Translations under genes and position numbers: made by a program | The notes under the pieces: generated by a model | The model's input: the letters and a program-made list of their open reading frames with translations, nothing else | Database searches by the model: none | What the model was told of the DNA's origin: nothing | Assembly: GCF_000407545.1 (NCBI RefSeq) | Contig: NZ_ASWH01000001.1 | Span: 1,255,501 to 1,319,500, forward strand | Source: Enterococcus gilvus ATCC BAA-350 | GTDB taxonomy: Bacteria; Bacillota; Bacilli; Lactobacillales; Enterococcaceae | Direction: 5' to 3' | DNA length: 64,000 nt | Part shown: piece after piece, positions 44,441 to 53,744 of the stretch | Layout: every line of letters starts with the position of its first letter | How positions within the stretch are numbered: the first letter of the stretch is position 1

Positions 44441-45826
44441 ATGGGAATCACGATAGATAGAAAAAAATGTTTTAGATGGTTTATCTGCTTATTATTTCCA
44501 TTAATAGTTGCTTTTATCCCAACTTCACATGACTTCACTAATAGTTTACGATTATTCTTGGTTTTGACGATATTTGTTATCTTAATTATTGCATTAGAAC
44601 TGTTACCCAGATTGGTTTCAGCAATCCTTTTACCAACCCTGTACATGACTACTGGGTTGGTTCCAGCTGAAACAGCCTTTGCCTCGTGGACGAGTACCAC
44701 TGTTTGGATGGTACTTGGAGGTCTTATTTTCAGCAATGTATTGGATGAAACAGGTCTTTTACGACGTATTGCCTACTACGTAATTAGAAAATGTGGGGGA
44801 ACATACTCAGGTGCAGTATTTGGCTGTTTTTTTATCGGGATCATTCTTAATTTGATTACATTTTGTAATGGATGGTTAGTAGCAAGTGCTCTTGTTTATG
44901 GAGTTTGTAGTGCAATGAATATGAAGCCTTCAAAGGAAGCATCATTGATATGTTTCGCTGGGACAATTGGCGCTACGGGGTGTACTGTTTGTTTGTACTA
45001 TCCAGGATATTTTTCTATGTTAGAAACAGCAATTAGGGAAGTGATCCCAAATTATCGTATGCCTATGCTCACATCGCTTAAATATAATGGCTTTTTTATT
45101 ATTGCTTGTATTTTGTGTATTTTTATATTGATGAAAATCTATAATACTAAAAGTATGGCAATCAATGTCAGTAAAAAGCTTTTCGATGAAAAGTATCTGC
45201 AGCTTGGAGAGATGAGTTCCAAAGAAAAGAAGGCTGTAATTATGGTTATTCTTTTATTAGCATACTTATTTTCTTCAACGTTTCTTGATTTACCTGCTGC
45301 ATACGGATTTATGATAATTCCCTTCTTGATGTATCTACCAATAATAGGAATTGGCAAAGAAAAGACACTAAATACACTTAATTTTTCAATGGTCTTTTTC
45401 GTTTCAACTTGTTTAGGCATTGGCGTGGTTGGTGCAAATGTGGGATTTGGTGATTATTTAACAGGAATTGCGGTACCAATGTTAGTAGGAAAAAGTAATT
45501 TAATAGTTTGTGTTTCTTTCTTGCTGATCGGCATGATTGCAAATTTTTTTATGACACCATTCGCAATGCTTGGAGGATTAGCTATACCATTTGTACAGAT
45601 TGCAGCGACTCTTGGAATTAATCCAGTGGCCGCTTGTATGTGTCTACTATACTCCTGCGAAATGCTATTTATGCCATATGAATCCGCTGGTAATTTAATT
45701 ATGTATGGATACGGTTTGATGCCGATGAAAGATTTTATTTTTCAAATGTCTTTAAAAGCTGGGGTCATGCTTATTGGATTTATCTTTGTAATGTATCCAC
45801 TATGGAATTTATTTGGATTGATTTAA
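44441..45826 (+). CDS. SLC13/DASS-like anion permease (first)
   Basis: A 461-aa polytopic protein with about twelve spans. The pattern LLPRLVSAILLPTLYMTTGL, a repeated hairpin-like ASWTSTTVWMVLGGLIF and the ending of the second half resemble divalent-anion:Na+ symporters. Family members carry dicarboxylates, sulfate or sulfonates. Position in the sulfonate operon suggests uptake or export of a sulfonated C3 compound. The next gene overlaps its end only in a rejected upstream frame. Substrate assignment is by context. Confidence 0.75.
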   Translation: MGITIDRKKCFRWFICLLFPLIVAFIPTSHDFTNSLRLFLVLTIFVILIIALELLPRLVSAILLPTLYMTTGLVPAETAFASWTSTTVWMVLGGLIFSNVLDETGLLRRIAYYVIRKCGGTYSGAVFGCFFIGIILNLITFCNGWLVASALVYGVCSAMNMKPSKEASLICFAGTIGATGCTVCLYYPGYFSMLETAIREVIPNYRMPMLTSLKYNGFFIIACILCIFILMKIYNTKSMAINVSKKLFDEKYLQLGEMSSKEKKAVIMVILLLAYLFSSTFLDLPAAYGFMIIPFLMYLPIIGIGKEKTLNTLNFSMVFFVSTCLGIGVVGANVGFGDYLTGIAVPMLVGKSNLIVCVSFLLIGMIANFFMTPFAMLGGLAIPFVQIAATLGINPVAACMCLLYSCEMLFMPYESAGNLIMYGYGLMPMKDFIFQMSLKAGVMLIGFIFVMYPLWNLFGLI

Positions 45827-45852
45827 AAATGATCCCGAAAGGAAAAATTTTT

Positions 45853-46647
45853 ATGATAAAATCAGTGGAAAAAAATCATCGTAAGTCAAATACGAAAAGT
45901 TTGGTTAAAACATTAGCAATGTTATCTTCATTTGATGAGCAAAATCCTATGCAGAGAACCTCAGATATTGCGGAAAGACTGGATATGAACATAAGCACGG
46001 TTTCTCGTCATTTGAATACCATGCTTGATCTAGGCTTTTTAGAACGAGATGAATATACTGGCTATTACTTCCCAGGTCCAGAGATTGTTGCACTGGCTGG
46101 AAGATCATTGCAAGCAAATGACGTATATCGTTATTCGTTTCCTGAAATCCATCGACTTTCTTATAAGTATCATGTTTGCGGTCATATGGCGGTTCCTCAG
46201 GAAAGTGAGGTAGTTCATCTAATTAGTAGCAGCTCTGAAAATTCTACAGATTTATTAATCCCAATGGGACATAAACACCCAATGTATTGCTCTGCGATGG
46301 GGAGAGTTTTTTTGGCATATTTACCACCGATTCAAGCTCAAGCGATTTTGAAAAACGGAAACTTAAAAAAATATACGTTTGGGACGAAGATAGAAATTAG
46401 TGATATTAATCAAGAGTTGATTCTGACAAGAAAAAGAGGTTATTGCATATTAATTAATGAACTCACTGAAGGAACAGCGTCACTTGCGGCTCCAGTTTTT
46501 AATCGAAGTAGAGAACCAGTTGCTTCTGTTAGTGTTTCAGCTAGTGCTCGCAGTCTTAGTAAGCCTGAAAGAGAAATTGAATTGGCAAAAGCAGTCATTA
46601 CCGCTGCAGGAAGAATTTCTAGCAAGTTGGGCTATTATCCAGAATAG
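45853..46647 (+). CDS. IclR family regulator
   Basis: A 264-aa regulator with the IclR winged helix at residues about 10-70 (TSDIAERLDMNISTVSRHLN) and the ligand domain (HPMYCSAMGRVFLAYLPP, ASVSVSASARSL). IclR proteins sense small organic acids or aromatics. Placed at the end of the dehydratase operon and just before the SLC13-acyl-CoA operon, it likely controls both in response to a sulfonate intermediate such as DHPS or 3-sulfopropionate. I chose the ATG at 45853, with AAAGG about 10 bp upstream. Confidence 0.87.
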   Translation: MIKSVEKNHRKSNTKSLVKTLAMLSSFDEQNPMQRTSDIAERLDMNISTVSRHLNTMLDLGFLERDEYTGYYFPGPEIVALAGRSLQANDVYRYSFPEIHRLSYKYHVCGHMAVPQESEVVHLISSSSENSTDLLIPMGHKHPMYCSAMGRVFLAYLPPIQAQAILKNGNLKKYTFGTKIEISDINQELILTRKRGYCILINELTEGTASLAAPVFNRSREPVASVSVSASARSLSKPEREIELAKAVITAAGRISSKLGYYPE

Positions 46648-46656
46648 GTGTTAACG

Positions 46657-46688
46657 AAAGATGTCAAATTTTTTTTGGCATCTTTTTT
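46657..46688 (+). terminator. Terminator after IclR gene
   Basis: GATGTC pairs with GGCATC (one G-T pair), extended by A/T pairs and followed by TTTTTT. Confidence 0.75.
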
Positions 46689-46689
46689 G

Positions 46690-46724
46690 TTGCATATTGT
46701 GCAAATAGTTATTGTATTCTGCAA
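46690..46724 (+). promoter_or_regulatory. Paired dyads, possible IclR operators
   Basis: TTGCATATTGTGCAA (46690-46704) and TTGTATTCTGCAA (46712-46724) share a TTGNA-TGCAA shape. They lie just behind the iclR terminator and upstream of the second SLC13 operon. A TTATTG-N16-TATAAA promoter candidate follows. Binding by the adjacent IclR protein is an inference. Confidence 0.35.
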
Positions 46725-46852
46725 CTTAGATGCGAATTTCGATAACTTATTGTATTAAGTGAAACAAGTATAAAAATGCATTGTTATTTATCAGTAATTT
46801 ACTAATATGAAAGAAACAACAAAAAAATATTTAAATTTTGAAGGGAGTTATT

Positions 46853-48283
46853 ATGAATTCGACACGACGGTTAGTTTATATTTTGTTGGGGCCTATGATT
46901 TTAGTTGCAAGTATCGCTCTACTTTCTGGCTTCTTGACACGACCAGGAGCAGAGGCAGTAGGAGTTTTGCTTTGGATGGTTTTTTGGTGGGTGACTCGAC
47001 CAGTGCATATGACAGTCACTGCTTTTGTACCTGTCCTTGTTAATGCCCTGTTAAATATTGTTCCTATGGCTTCACTCACGGCGCAATACGCTTCTGACAG
47101 TATCATTCTGATACTTGGCTCAAGCCTCCTAACCTTACCTTGGGCTTCTACGGGGCTAGATCGACGAGTAGCACTGAAAATTTTATCTATTATCGGTCCT
47201 TCAATGAGATCTCAAATCACGGTTTGGTTACTTGCCAGTATGCTGGTTTCAAGTATATTACCGAATGTCGCAGTATGTGCCCTTTTTACACCAATTGCTG
47301 TTTCGATGTTAGCCGCTGCTGGAATTGAAAAGATTGAAACCAGTACACATGCAGTGCCTATACTTCTCGCAATAGGCTGGGGTGTTGGTTTGGGCGGAGT
47401 GGGTACGCCACTTGGTGGGGCAATGAATATCGCTGCGATCTCATTCTTGGAAGAATACACTGGTAATGAATTCATGTATGTGGATTGGATCGTTCGCATT
47501 GCACCATACTTCATTTTATTAGCCATTATAAGTCTGGTAGGAATGCTACTTCTTTATGGAAAATCAAGTCCTTTAAATGGTACAAAGGAATATTTTGTAA
47601 ATAGTTATAGTGAATTAGGGATAATGAAGCGTGATGAAAAAATTTGTGCGGCACTTTTCTTAATTGCTTTAATCGGAGCGTTTACGCGGCCGCTATATGC
47701 AAATCTTTTACCAGGTTTAGCTCCTGCATATATTTTCTTGCTATTTGGAAGTTTATCATTTGTCATCAATGCAGCAAATAAGGAGCCAATGCTAGTGTGG
47801 GAAACTGCACAAAAAGGTGTTATGTGGGGCATGATGCTTTTATTCGGTGGTGGCTTGGCACTTGGGCGATTAGTAAATGATTCTGGCGCAGGATCTGCGA
47901 TCGCTGACATTGTTGCCGATATGTCCCTGGATGGCGGACTCATGACAATTATTGTATTTACTGTTTTCGCTCGTGTTATCTCAGAGCTAACGAATTCAAC
48001 AGTTGCCTCTGCTGTGAGTATCCCAATCGTCCTTGGTTTTGCTGTGAAAATGGGATTAAACCCAATTCCATATTGGTTTATCACAGTTATGGCTTATAAT
48101 TCTGAGTATTTATTACCAATTAGTGTACGCGCAATACCAGTAGCTTATGGATTAGATGCAAACAAAATGTTGAAAGGAGGCGTGCCAATGACAATTGCAA
48201 GTACGATATTAGTAATTGTCTTTGGCTATGTTGTAATGCAGATTTGGCCGGGCTTTGGAGAGTTATCTTACCTAACAAATTAA
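46853..48283 (+). CDS. SLC13/DASS-like anion permease (second)
   Basis: A 476-aa permease of the divalent-anion symporter group with about twelve spans. Features include AVGVLLWMVFWWVTRPVHMT, VGLGGVGTPLGGAMNIAAI and FARVISELTNSTVASAV, the last two being re-entrant hairpin regions with the SNT-type motif. It opens the operon for aldehyde dehydrogenase and acyl-CoA synthetase, so its cargo is probably a sulfonate anion such as DHPS or 3-sulfopropionate. AAGGGAG precedes the ATG at 46853. Confidence 0.82.
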   Translation: MNSTRRLVYILLGPMILVASIALLSGFLTRPGAEAVGVLLWMVFWWVTRPVHMTVTAFVPVLVNALLNIVPMASLTAQYASDSIILILGSSLLTLPWASTGLDRRVALKILSIIGPSMRSQITVWLLASMLVSSILPNVAVCALFTPIAVSMLAAAGIEKIETSTHAVPILLAIGWGVGLGGVGTPLGGAMNIAAISFLEEYTGNEFMYVDWIVRIAPYFILLAIISLVGMLLLYGKSSPLNGTKEYFVNSYSELGIMKRDEKICAALFLIALIGAFTRPLYANLLPGLAPAYIFLLFGSLSFVINAANKEPMLVWETAQKGVMWGMMLLFGGGLALGRLVNDSGAGSAIADIVADMSLDGGLMTIIVFTVFARVISELTNSTVASAVSIPIVLGFAVKMGLNPIPYWFITVMAYNSEYLLPISVRAIPVAYGLDANKMLKGGVPMTIASTILVIVFGYVVMQIWPGFGELSYLTN

Positions 48284-48302
48284 AAAAGAGGAGTATAAGG
48301 AT

Positions 48303-49670
48303 ATGAGTAAATCAACTACTGTAAAAGAATTAGTGGAACGTTCAAAAGCAGCGCAAGAGCAATTTGCCTTTGTTACTCAAGAACAAGCAGACGCAGCGGC
48401 TCGCGCAATTTGTAAGGTTGTGTATGATAATGCCGAAAAATTAGGAGTAATGGCTGCTGAAGAGACTCGCATGGGTAGTAAGGCAGACAAAATTACTAAA
48501 TGTCGAATGAAATCTTCTTTGATCTGGGAGAGTATCAAGAATGAAAAAACTGTTGGCGTAATCAATCGTTTAGAAAACCGGCAAATGCTTGAAATCGCGA
48601 AACCATTAGGTACGGTTGCCTGTATTATTCCATCAACGAATCCTGTAGTAACACCGATGTGCAATGCAGCTTTCGGTTTGAAAACAAGAAATTCTGTCAT
48701 TTTTGCTCCGCACCCTCGTGCTGTTGAATGTACTAAATTGCTAGTTAAGATGTTTCGTGAGGAACTTTCGAAATTTGGATTCCCAGAAGATCTAGTTCTA
48801 GGGTTAGAAGAAGTTTCTATTGAAGATAGTAGTGAATTAATGAGCCTGTCTGATGTAGTAGTTGCCACAGGTGGCCCGGCAATGGTCAAAGCGGCATATT
48901 CTAGCGGAAAACCATCTCTTGGAGTAGGGCAGGGGAATGTTCAAAGTATTGTAGATAGAGATGCTGATTTGTCTGCGGCAGCAGAAAAAATTCTAATTGG
49001 TCGCAGTTTTGACAACGGGTTAATTTGTCTTGGAGAACAGACCGCGTTCATTCCAGAAGAAAAAATGGATTTATTTATAGAAGAGATAAAAAAACATGGT
49101 GGTTTTTATGTTGCTGATCTGGATGAGGTTGAAAAAGTAAGAGAAGGATTATTCCCGAATTCAGGCCCCTTAAATCGAGATATCGTTGGATTAGACGCAG
49201 AACAATCAGGGAAAATTATTGGTATAGATGTTCCTGCAAATACAAAAGCAATAGTCGTAAAAGCTAGTGGCGTTGGCTGCGAGGATGTATTGTGCCGAGA
49301 AAAGCTATGTCCCGTTTTAACCCTATATCCATATGATACCTTCGAAAAAGGTGTGGCGATGATGATGGAAAATTTGGATTATGAAGGTAAAGGTCATAGT
49401 ATTTCGATTCATTCGAATACACCCGAACATGTGGAATATGCGGCTATTCAGTGTTCTGTTTCACGAGTAGTAGTCAATCAACCGGCAGGAACAACCGGTG
49501 GAGGATCGCCCACAAATGGCTTTGTTGCAACTACAACACTTGGTTGTGGTTCGTGGGGAAATAACAGTTTTAGTGGTAATTTAAGCCATAAACACTTCAT
49601 GAATATCACTCGTGTGGGATACCCTTATGAGGAATCTTATTTGCCAGATCCTGAATTAGCTTGGAAATAA
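48303..49670 (+). CDS. CoA-acylating aldehyde dehydrogenase, probable 3-sulfopropionaldehyde dehydrogenase
   Basis: A 455-aa member of the EutE/PduP/sulfoacetaldehyde dehydrogenase group. The catalytic Cys242 is in DNGLICLGEQ. The CoA/NAD region VACIIPSTNPVVTPMCN and the ending PAGTTGGGSPTNGF fit the acylating type. It would oxidise 3-sulfopropionaldehyde to 3-sulfopropionyl-CoA with NAD+, supplying NADH to the two reductases of the locus. The next two genes can harvest the thioester as ATP. A gene called hpfX has, as I recall, been described in this role. Sulfoacetaldehyde is the main alternative substrate. Confidence 0.82.
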   Translation: MSKSTTVKELVERSKAAQEQFAFVTQEQADAAARAICKVVYDNAEKLGVMAAEETRMGSKADKITKCRMKSSLIWESIKNEKTVGVINRLENRQMLEIAKPLGTVACIIPSTNPVVTPMCNAAFGLKTRNSVIFAPHPRAVECTKLLVKMFREELSKFGFPEDLVLGLEEVSIEDSSELMSLSDVVVATGGPAMVKAAYSSGKPSLGVGQGNVQSIVDRDADLSAAAEKILIGRSFDNGLICLGEQTAFIPEEKMDLFIEEIKKHGGFYVADLDEVEKVREGLFPNSGPLNRDIVGLDAEQSGKIIGIDVPANTKAIVVKASGVGCEDVLCREKLCPVLTLYPYDTFEKGVAMMMENLDYEGKGHSISIHSNTPEHVEYAAIQCSVSRVVVNQPAGTTGGGSPTNGFVATTTLGCGSWGNNSFSGNLSHKHFMNITRVGYPYEESYLPDPELAWK

Positions 49671-49732
49671 AAATAGAAAAATTATGATTCTTGGCCCTTT
49701 GGTGCAGGAACATTTATAGAAAGGAAAATCTA

Positions 49733-50866
49733 ATGGATTATTTGGAAATTGAAGGAAAAGCACAATTAGAACGTTTTGGAATACCAATTAATGAAAGTAT
49801 CTTACTTACCGGTGACAATATTCCAGAAGATATTCCTTACCCGTGTGTCTTAAAAGGGCAAATTTTGTCAGGGAAGCGTGGAAAAGCAGGGGCGGTTCGA
49901 GTCGTTAAAACAAGAGCTGAATTGATCGAAGCTAAAGAGATAATTGAACAAATCAAGATTAATGATCAAGTAATGGAAGGCGTCATTGCCTGCGGATTCC
50001 TGCCTATTGAGGAAGAATATTATCTAGGAATGACTCTTGATGTAAAAAATAGAGCAATGATCATGTTGTTTACTCCTTTTGGTGGAATGGATATTGAAGA
50101 ACTTGCAGAAACAGATCCAGAAAAACTTTTGCGTTTCGATTGTACAGAAGGGTTTAATGCCGAGAAATTCAAAAAAGCATCCACTATTTTTGAACTGCCA
50201 GAAAAACGTCTGAATCTGGTAGTGGATATTGCTGAGAAATTATCCGAGGCATGCTTCGCGCTTGATGCTACAACCATTGAAATTAATCCCTTAGCGTTAC
50301 TAAAGGATGAAAGCTTAATGGCTATCGATGCAAAACTTGTAATCGATGACAATGCATTGTATCGACAAGGAGATTACACGATACTTCCTCGGACAGTTCA
50401 AGAAAAGTCACTTCAAGAGATTGAAGCTGAACAGTATGATCTGACTTATGTCGAGGTAGATCCTAAAGGGAATATTGGTACGATGGCAGGCGGGGCAGGA
50501 ATTGGCATGGCAACTATGGACACCGTTTTTCATTACGGCGGGAGAGTTAATAATTTCCTTGATTTAGGTGGTGGAGTTACTTCCGAAAAGACTTACCAAG
50601 CAATGAGGATTTTACTTGAAAATGAAAACACTGATTATATTTTGATTAATATCTTTGGTGGTATCAATAACTGTGCTGACATGGCAGAGGGAATTACTCG
50701 CGCTTATAAAGAATCAGGAATCAGCAAAACAGTTGTAGTAAAAAGTCGTGGATTTAATCAGGAACAAGGTTGGAGTATGTATAAAGAACTCGGTTTCCCG
50801 CAGGCGAAATATGGAACGACGGATGAAGCAGTTCAAATACTTTTAGCGTTAAAGGGGGCAAAATAG
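49733..50866 (+). CDS. ADP-forming acyl-CoA synthetase, beta (ATP-grasp) subunit
   Basis: A 377-aa succinyl-CoA synthetase beta-like subunit with an N-terminal ATP-grasp domain (YPCVLKGQILSGKRGKAGAV, ATTIEINPLALL) and a C-terminal ligase domain (FLDLGGGVTSEKTYQAMRIL, INIFGGINNCADMAEGI). With the alpha subunit it would turn 3-sulfopropionyl-CoA plus ADP and phosphate into 3-sulfopropionate, CoA and ATP. I chose the ATG at 49733, with AAAGGAAAA upstream. The alpha gene starts 1 bp after its stop. Confidence 0.85.
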   Translation: MDYLEIEGKAQLERFGIPINESILLTGDNIPEDIPYPCVLKGQILSGKRGKAGAVRVVKTRAELIEAKEIIEQIKINDQVMEGVIACGFLPIEEEYYLGMTLDVKNRAMIMLFTPFGGMDIEELAETDPEKLLRFDCTEGFNAEKFKKASTIFELPEKRLNLVVDIAEKLSEACFALDATTIEINPLALLKDESLMAIDAKLVIDDNALYRQGDYTILPRTVQEKSLQEIEAEQYDLTYVEVDPKGNIGTMAGGAGIGMATMDTVFHYGGRVNNFLDLGGGVTSEKTYQAMRILLENENTDYILINIFGGINNCADMAEGITRAYKESGISKTVVVKSRGFNQEQGWSMYKELGFPQAKYGTTDEAVQILLALKGAK

Positions 50867-50867
50867 A

Positions 50868-51803
50868 GTGAGTATTTTAATTAATCAGGAAACAGAGCTG
50901 TTGATCATTGGTATAACTGGGAAACAAGGTCGTATTCATGCGAAACGAACGATTGAAAGTGGAGCGAAATTACGCGCAGGTGTTGCACCCGGTAAAAACG
51001 GAGAAATGGTTGAAGGAATTCCAGTGTTTGAGAGTGTTGAAGATGCGAGAAAAGAATTTCCCCAGATTCGTGCGGCAATGCTATTAACGCCTCCAAGATT
51101 TGTTAAGGATGCCGCTATTCAAGCTTTACAATCAGGAATTGAGTTATTGGTGATAATCACTGAGTTCGTTCCTGTTCTTGATACATTAGAAATTGTTACC
51201 AAAGCGAAGAAATTAGGAGCAAAAGTTGTTGGTCCAAATACGATTGGTGTAATAGCTCCTGGGAAATCTAAATTAGGGATTATGCCTGCAGATATTTATG
51301 GTAAAGGGCGTATTGGTATTATTTCTAGAAGTGGAACGCTCACTCATGAAACTGCTTCCAATTTAACTTTTAAAGGTTACGGCTTATCTACCTGTGTCGG
51401 TATTGGCGGAGATTCGATTGTCGGAATGGATCATGCTGATGTATTGGAACTGTTTGCAAATGATGATGAGACGGATGCTATTGTACTGATTGGAGAAATT
51501 GGTGGTACTAGTGAAGAAATGGCCGCAGCTAAAATCAAAGAATTAAATATACAAAAACCGATTTGTGCTTATATTGCAGGAATGCATGCGCCTGAAAACA
51601 AGAAAATGGGTCATGCTGGAGCTATTGTTAGTGGAAATATGGGAACTGTAAAATCAAAAGTAGAGGCGCTAGAAGATGCAGGAGTCACAGTTTGTCCAAC
51701 GCTCGGGAAAATTGTTGAGTTCATGGAAAAAACAAATTCCCAGACAAATGGTAAATTACGCTCTCTAGAACCTAAAGTAGATGCATCTATTTTGCAAACT
51801 TGA
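50868..51803 (+). CDS. ADP-forming acyl-CoA synthetase, alpha subunit
   Basis: A 311-aa succinyl-CoA synthetase alpha-like subunit with an N-terminal CoA-binding Rossmann domain (IIGITGKQGRIHAKRTIESG) and the phospho-histidine His249 in MGHAGAIVSG. VVGPNTIGVIAPG and ISRSGTLTHE also match. It starts at GTG 1 bp after the beta subunit, so the pair is translationally coupled. SucCD itself would normally pair with TCA-cycle genes. Here the aldehyde dehydrogenase neighbour indicates a fermentative acyl-CoA instead. Confidence 0.87.
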   Translation: MSILINQETELLIIGITGKQGRIHAKRTIESGAKLRAGVAPGKNGEMVEGIPVFESVEDARKEFPQIRAAMLLTPPRFVKDAAIQALQSGIELLVIITEFVPVLDTLEIVTKAKKLGAKVVGPNTIGVIAPGKSKLGIMPADIYGKGRIGIISRSGTLTHETASNLTFKGYGLSTCVGIGGDSIVGMDHADVLELFANDDETDAIVLIGEIGGTSEEMAAAKIKELNIQKPICAYIAGMHAPENKKMGHAGAIVSGNMGTVKSKVEALEDAGVTVCPTLGKIVEFMEKTNSQTNGKLRSLEPKVDASILQT

Positions 51804-51977
51804 TTTGCTGTAAAAATGTAACACTGAATAATCGATACTGAATTTGTGAAATCTCTTTGTGAATGCGAACAAATATGAAGAATGAGGATTTTTATTTCTA
51901 TAATGGTAAAGCCTGACTAATTAAAAACTTAGTGTCAAACTAGTTAAATTGATGTGAATATATAAACTTAGAATTTT

Positions 51978-52034
51978 AAATTTCTCCATATGTAAAGGCT
52001 CATGATAAGAGGGCATACATATGGAGATTTTTGT
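51978..52034 (+). terminator. Terminator of the aldehyde dehydrogenase/synthetase operon
   Basis: CTCCATATGTA pairs with TACATATGGAG, extended by AAATTT pairing, and is followed by TTTTTG. Confidence 0.82.
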
Positions 52035-52299
52035 ATTTACTCGTCAACTGCTTCTTTGATAGGAAAAAAGAAGACATTTAGAAAATTAGTTAAGAATATT
52101 TTTTAACGGATTTGTTAGGAGACTTTCCATAAAGCAAAGTATTTAGATAACCTCAAGAAATCAAATTTGGTATGATATTAAGCTTTTATGCTCTAAAAAA
52201 AGAACGGTAAATAGTAAAACGAAAATAATTGATTAAAGCTACTAATAATCCAAAGTTTTGCTCACACCGAATTAACATCCTTTGCTAATCAAATTTTCC

Positions 52300-52328
52300 T
52301 TTACATTGGTATTGAAAGCGGTTATACT
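52300..52328 (+). promoter_or_regulatory. Promoter with overlapping cre site, sulfoglycolysis operon
   Basis: TTTACA (52300-52305) and TATACT (52323-52328) are 17 bp apart. The cre-like TGAAAGCGGTTATA (52313-52326) overlaps the -10 box, so CcpA binding would block transcription when better sugars are present. Confidence 0.7.
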
Positions 52329-52381
52329 AAGACCATAATTAATTAATTAAACATATTAATCAAAAGAAAGAGGTAAACATT

Positions 52382-53047
52382 ATGAAATACTTTTTAGACA
52401 GTGCAAAAATTGAGGAGATTCGCTATGCTCGGGATAATTTTGGGATTGACGGCGTAACAACGAATCCAAGACACATCATGAACAGCGGTAAACCTTTCTT
52501 AGTTGTCCTTGAGGAGCTAGCAAATGAGTTTAAAAATGACCCTGAATTTCCAATTTCAGTAGAAATCAATCCTCATTTAGATGATGCTGATGAAATCGTA
52601 GCAGAAGGGAAAAAAATTGCTGCTTTATCTAAAAACTTCGTTATCAAAATTCCTTGTTGCGAATCAGGCTTGACAGCTGCACGGAGACTTGAAGAAGAAG
52701 GTGTACGAACAAACGTAACATTAGTATTCTCACCATCTCAATCAATTGTTCCTGCGAAAAACGGCTCGAAATTTGTTTCACCTTTTGTTGGCTGGAAAGA
52801 GAATAGTGGAGACAATGCGTTTGATTATATTCGTGACATTGTAAAAATTTATAAAAACTATGATTTTGAAACTGAAATCATCGTTGCTGCTTTAAGAAAC
52901 GGTTTTCAGATTGGCGAAGCAGCAAAAGCTGGTGCTGATATTGTAACTTGTGGACTGGATGTCTTTAAAGCAAGCTTTGAGCATCCGTTTACTGATTACG
53001 GTTTAGGAGTATTTAGAAATGCATGGGACAACACAAAAGAAAGTTGA
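52382..53047 (+). CDS. sftT: Short transaldolase, probable 6-deoxy-6-sulfofructose transaldolase
   Basis: A 221-aa TalC/FSA-type transaldolase with the Schiff-base Lys89 in FVIKIPCCESG. The N-terminal MKYFLDSAKIEEIRYARD and the TTNPRH segment are typical. In the sulfo-TAL pathway this enzyme (SftT, also called SqvA) moves dihydroxyacetone from sulfofructose to glyceraldehyde-3-phosphate, giving fructose-6-phosphate and sulfolactaldehyde. The neighbouring sulfoquinovosidase and reductase make that role very likely over ordinary fructose-6-phosphate aldolase. It opens the operon behind a catabolite-controlled promoter. Confidence 0.88.
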   Translation: MKYFLDSAKIEEIRYARDNFGIDGVTTNPRHIMNSGKPFLVVLEELANEFKNDPEFPISVEINPHLDDADEIVAEGKKIAALSKNFVIKIPCCESGLTAARRLEEEGVRTNVTLVFSPSQSIVPAKNGSKFVSPFVGWKENSGDNAFDYIRDIVKIYKNYDFETEIIVAALRNGFQIGEAAKAGADIVTCGLDVFKASFEHPFTDYGLGVFRNAWDNTKES

Positions 53048-53055
53048 GGGTAACT

Positions 53056-53733
53056 ATGAAATTAGCTGAAATACAAGAAGTAAATTCAAATTTTGATTTG
53101 TATTCAGTTGAACAGGATTGTTTTGAAGAATATGGGCGAATCTTGAAAAATTTTGATACGCGAGAACTATTGATCAAATTACAAGAGAAACCATTACCGT
53201 CTGAAGGGAATGTTTATGTCCCTTCAGATCATGAACTTGAGTCCTTGACGATTAAAGACGAATTACAAAGAGAAATTTATGGTAATTTACCAATTCAAAT
53301 TGGCTATTGCAATGGCAATAGCAATAAATTGAACGCATTAGAGTACCATAAGTGTCCAGAAATTAATATTGCTACTGAGGATATCGTTCTGTTTTTAGGA
53401 AAGATGTCATTAATCAAAGATGATAGCTACAGTTCCAAAAATGTTGTTGCTTTTTTTGTACCAAAAGGAACTTTGATTGAGTTATATGGGACAACGCTTC
53501 ACTTCGCTCCATGTAAGACAACTGAAATTGGTTTTCGCACTATTGTGGTGTTACCTGAGGGAACGAATGAAGATTTCGAACAACAAGATTTAGACAGGAT
53601 TAAAGACAAAACGTTGTTTAAGATGAACAAATGGTTATTGAGCCATCCCGAAAATGATCGAATGATAGGAATGGGTGCGTATCCAGGGCTTTATGGAGAA
53701 AATTTTGAATTGAAACAGCCTGTGGGCGTATAG
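53056..53733 (+). CDS. DUF4867-like protein of sulfo-TAL loci
   Basis: A 225-aa soluble protein. The segments LPIQIGYCNGNSNKLNALEY, KCPEINIATEDIVLFLGK and FFVPKGTLIELYGTTLHFAP suggest a cupin-like or KduI-like beta-barrel with possible metal-binding His and Glu residues. I recall DUF4867 proteins as regular members of transaldolase-type sulfoglycolysis clusters, with a role I cannot state with certainty. A mutarotase, isomerase or auxiliary function for sulfoquinovose is plausible. GAGGG precedes the ATG at 53056, and the next gene follows after 11 bp. Confidence 0.65.
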   Translation: MKLAEIQEVNSNFDLYSVEQDCFEEYGRILKNFDTRELLIKLQEKPLPSEGNVYVPSDHELESLTIKDELQREIYGNLPIQIGYCNGNSNKLNALEYHKCPEINIATEDIVLFLGKMSLIKDDSYSSKNVVAFFVPKGTLIELYGTTLHFAPCKTTEIGFRTIVVLPEGTNEDFEQQDLDRIKDKTLFKMNKWLLSHPENDRMIGMGAYPGLYGENFELKQPVGV

Positions 53734-53744
53734 GAAGTGAGAAC

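Larger units (their letters stand above)
51804..52381. other. 578-bp intergenic region before the sulfoglycolysis operon
   Basis: No gene is seen. It holds the terminator of the acyl-CoA synthetase operon (51978-52034) and the transaldolase promoter (52300-52328). The rest is AT-rich without a recognisable element. Confidence 0.6.

Noticed and set aside
49733..51803. Housekeeping succinyl-CoA synthetase (SucCD)
   Set aside because: The pair sits behind a CoA-acylating aldehyde dehydrogenase and a sulfonate-type permease, with no TCA-cycle genes. A dedicated acyl-CoA synthetase is the better reading.
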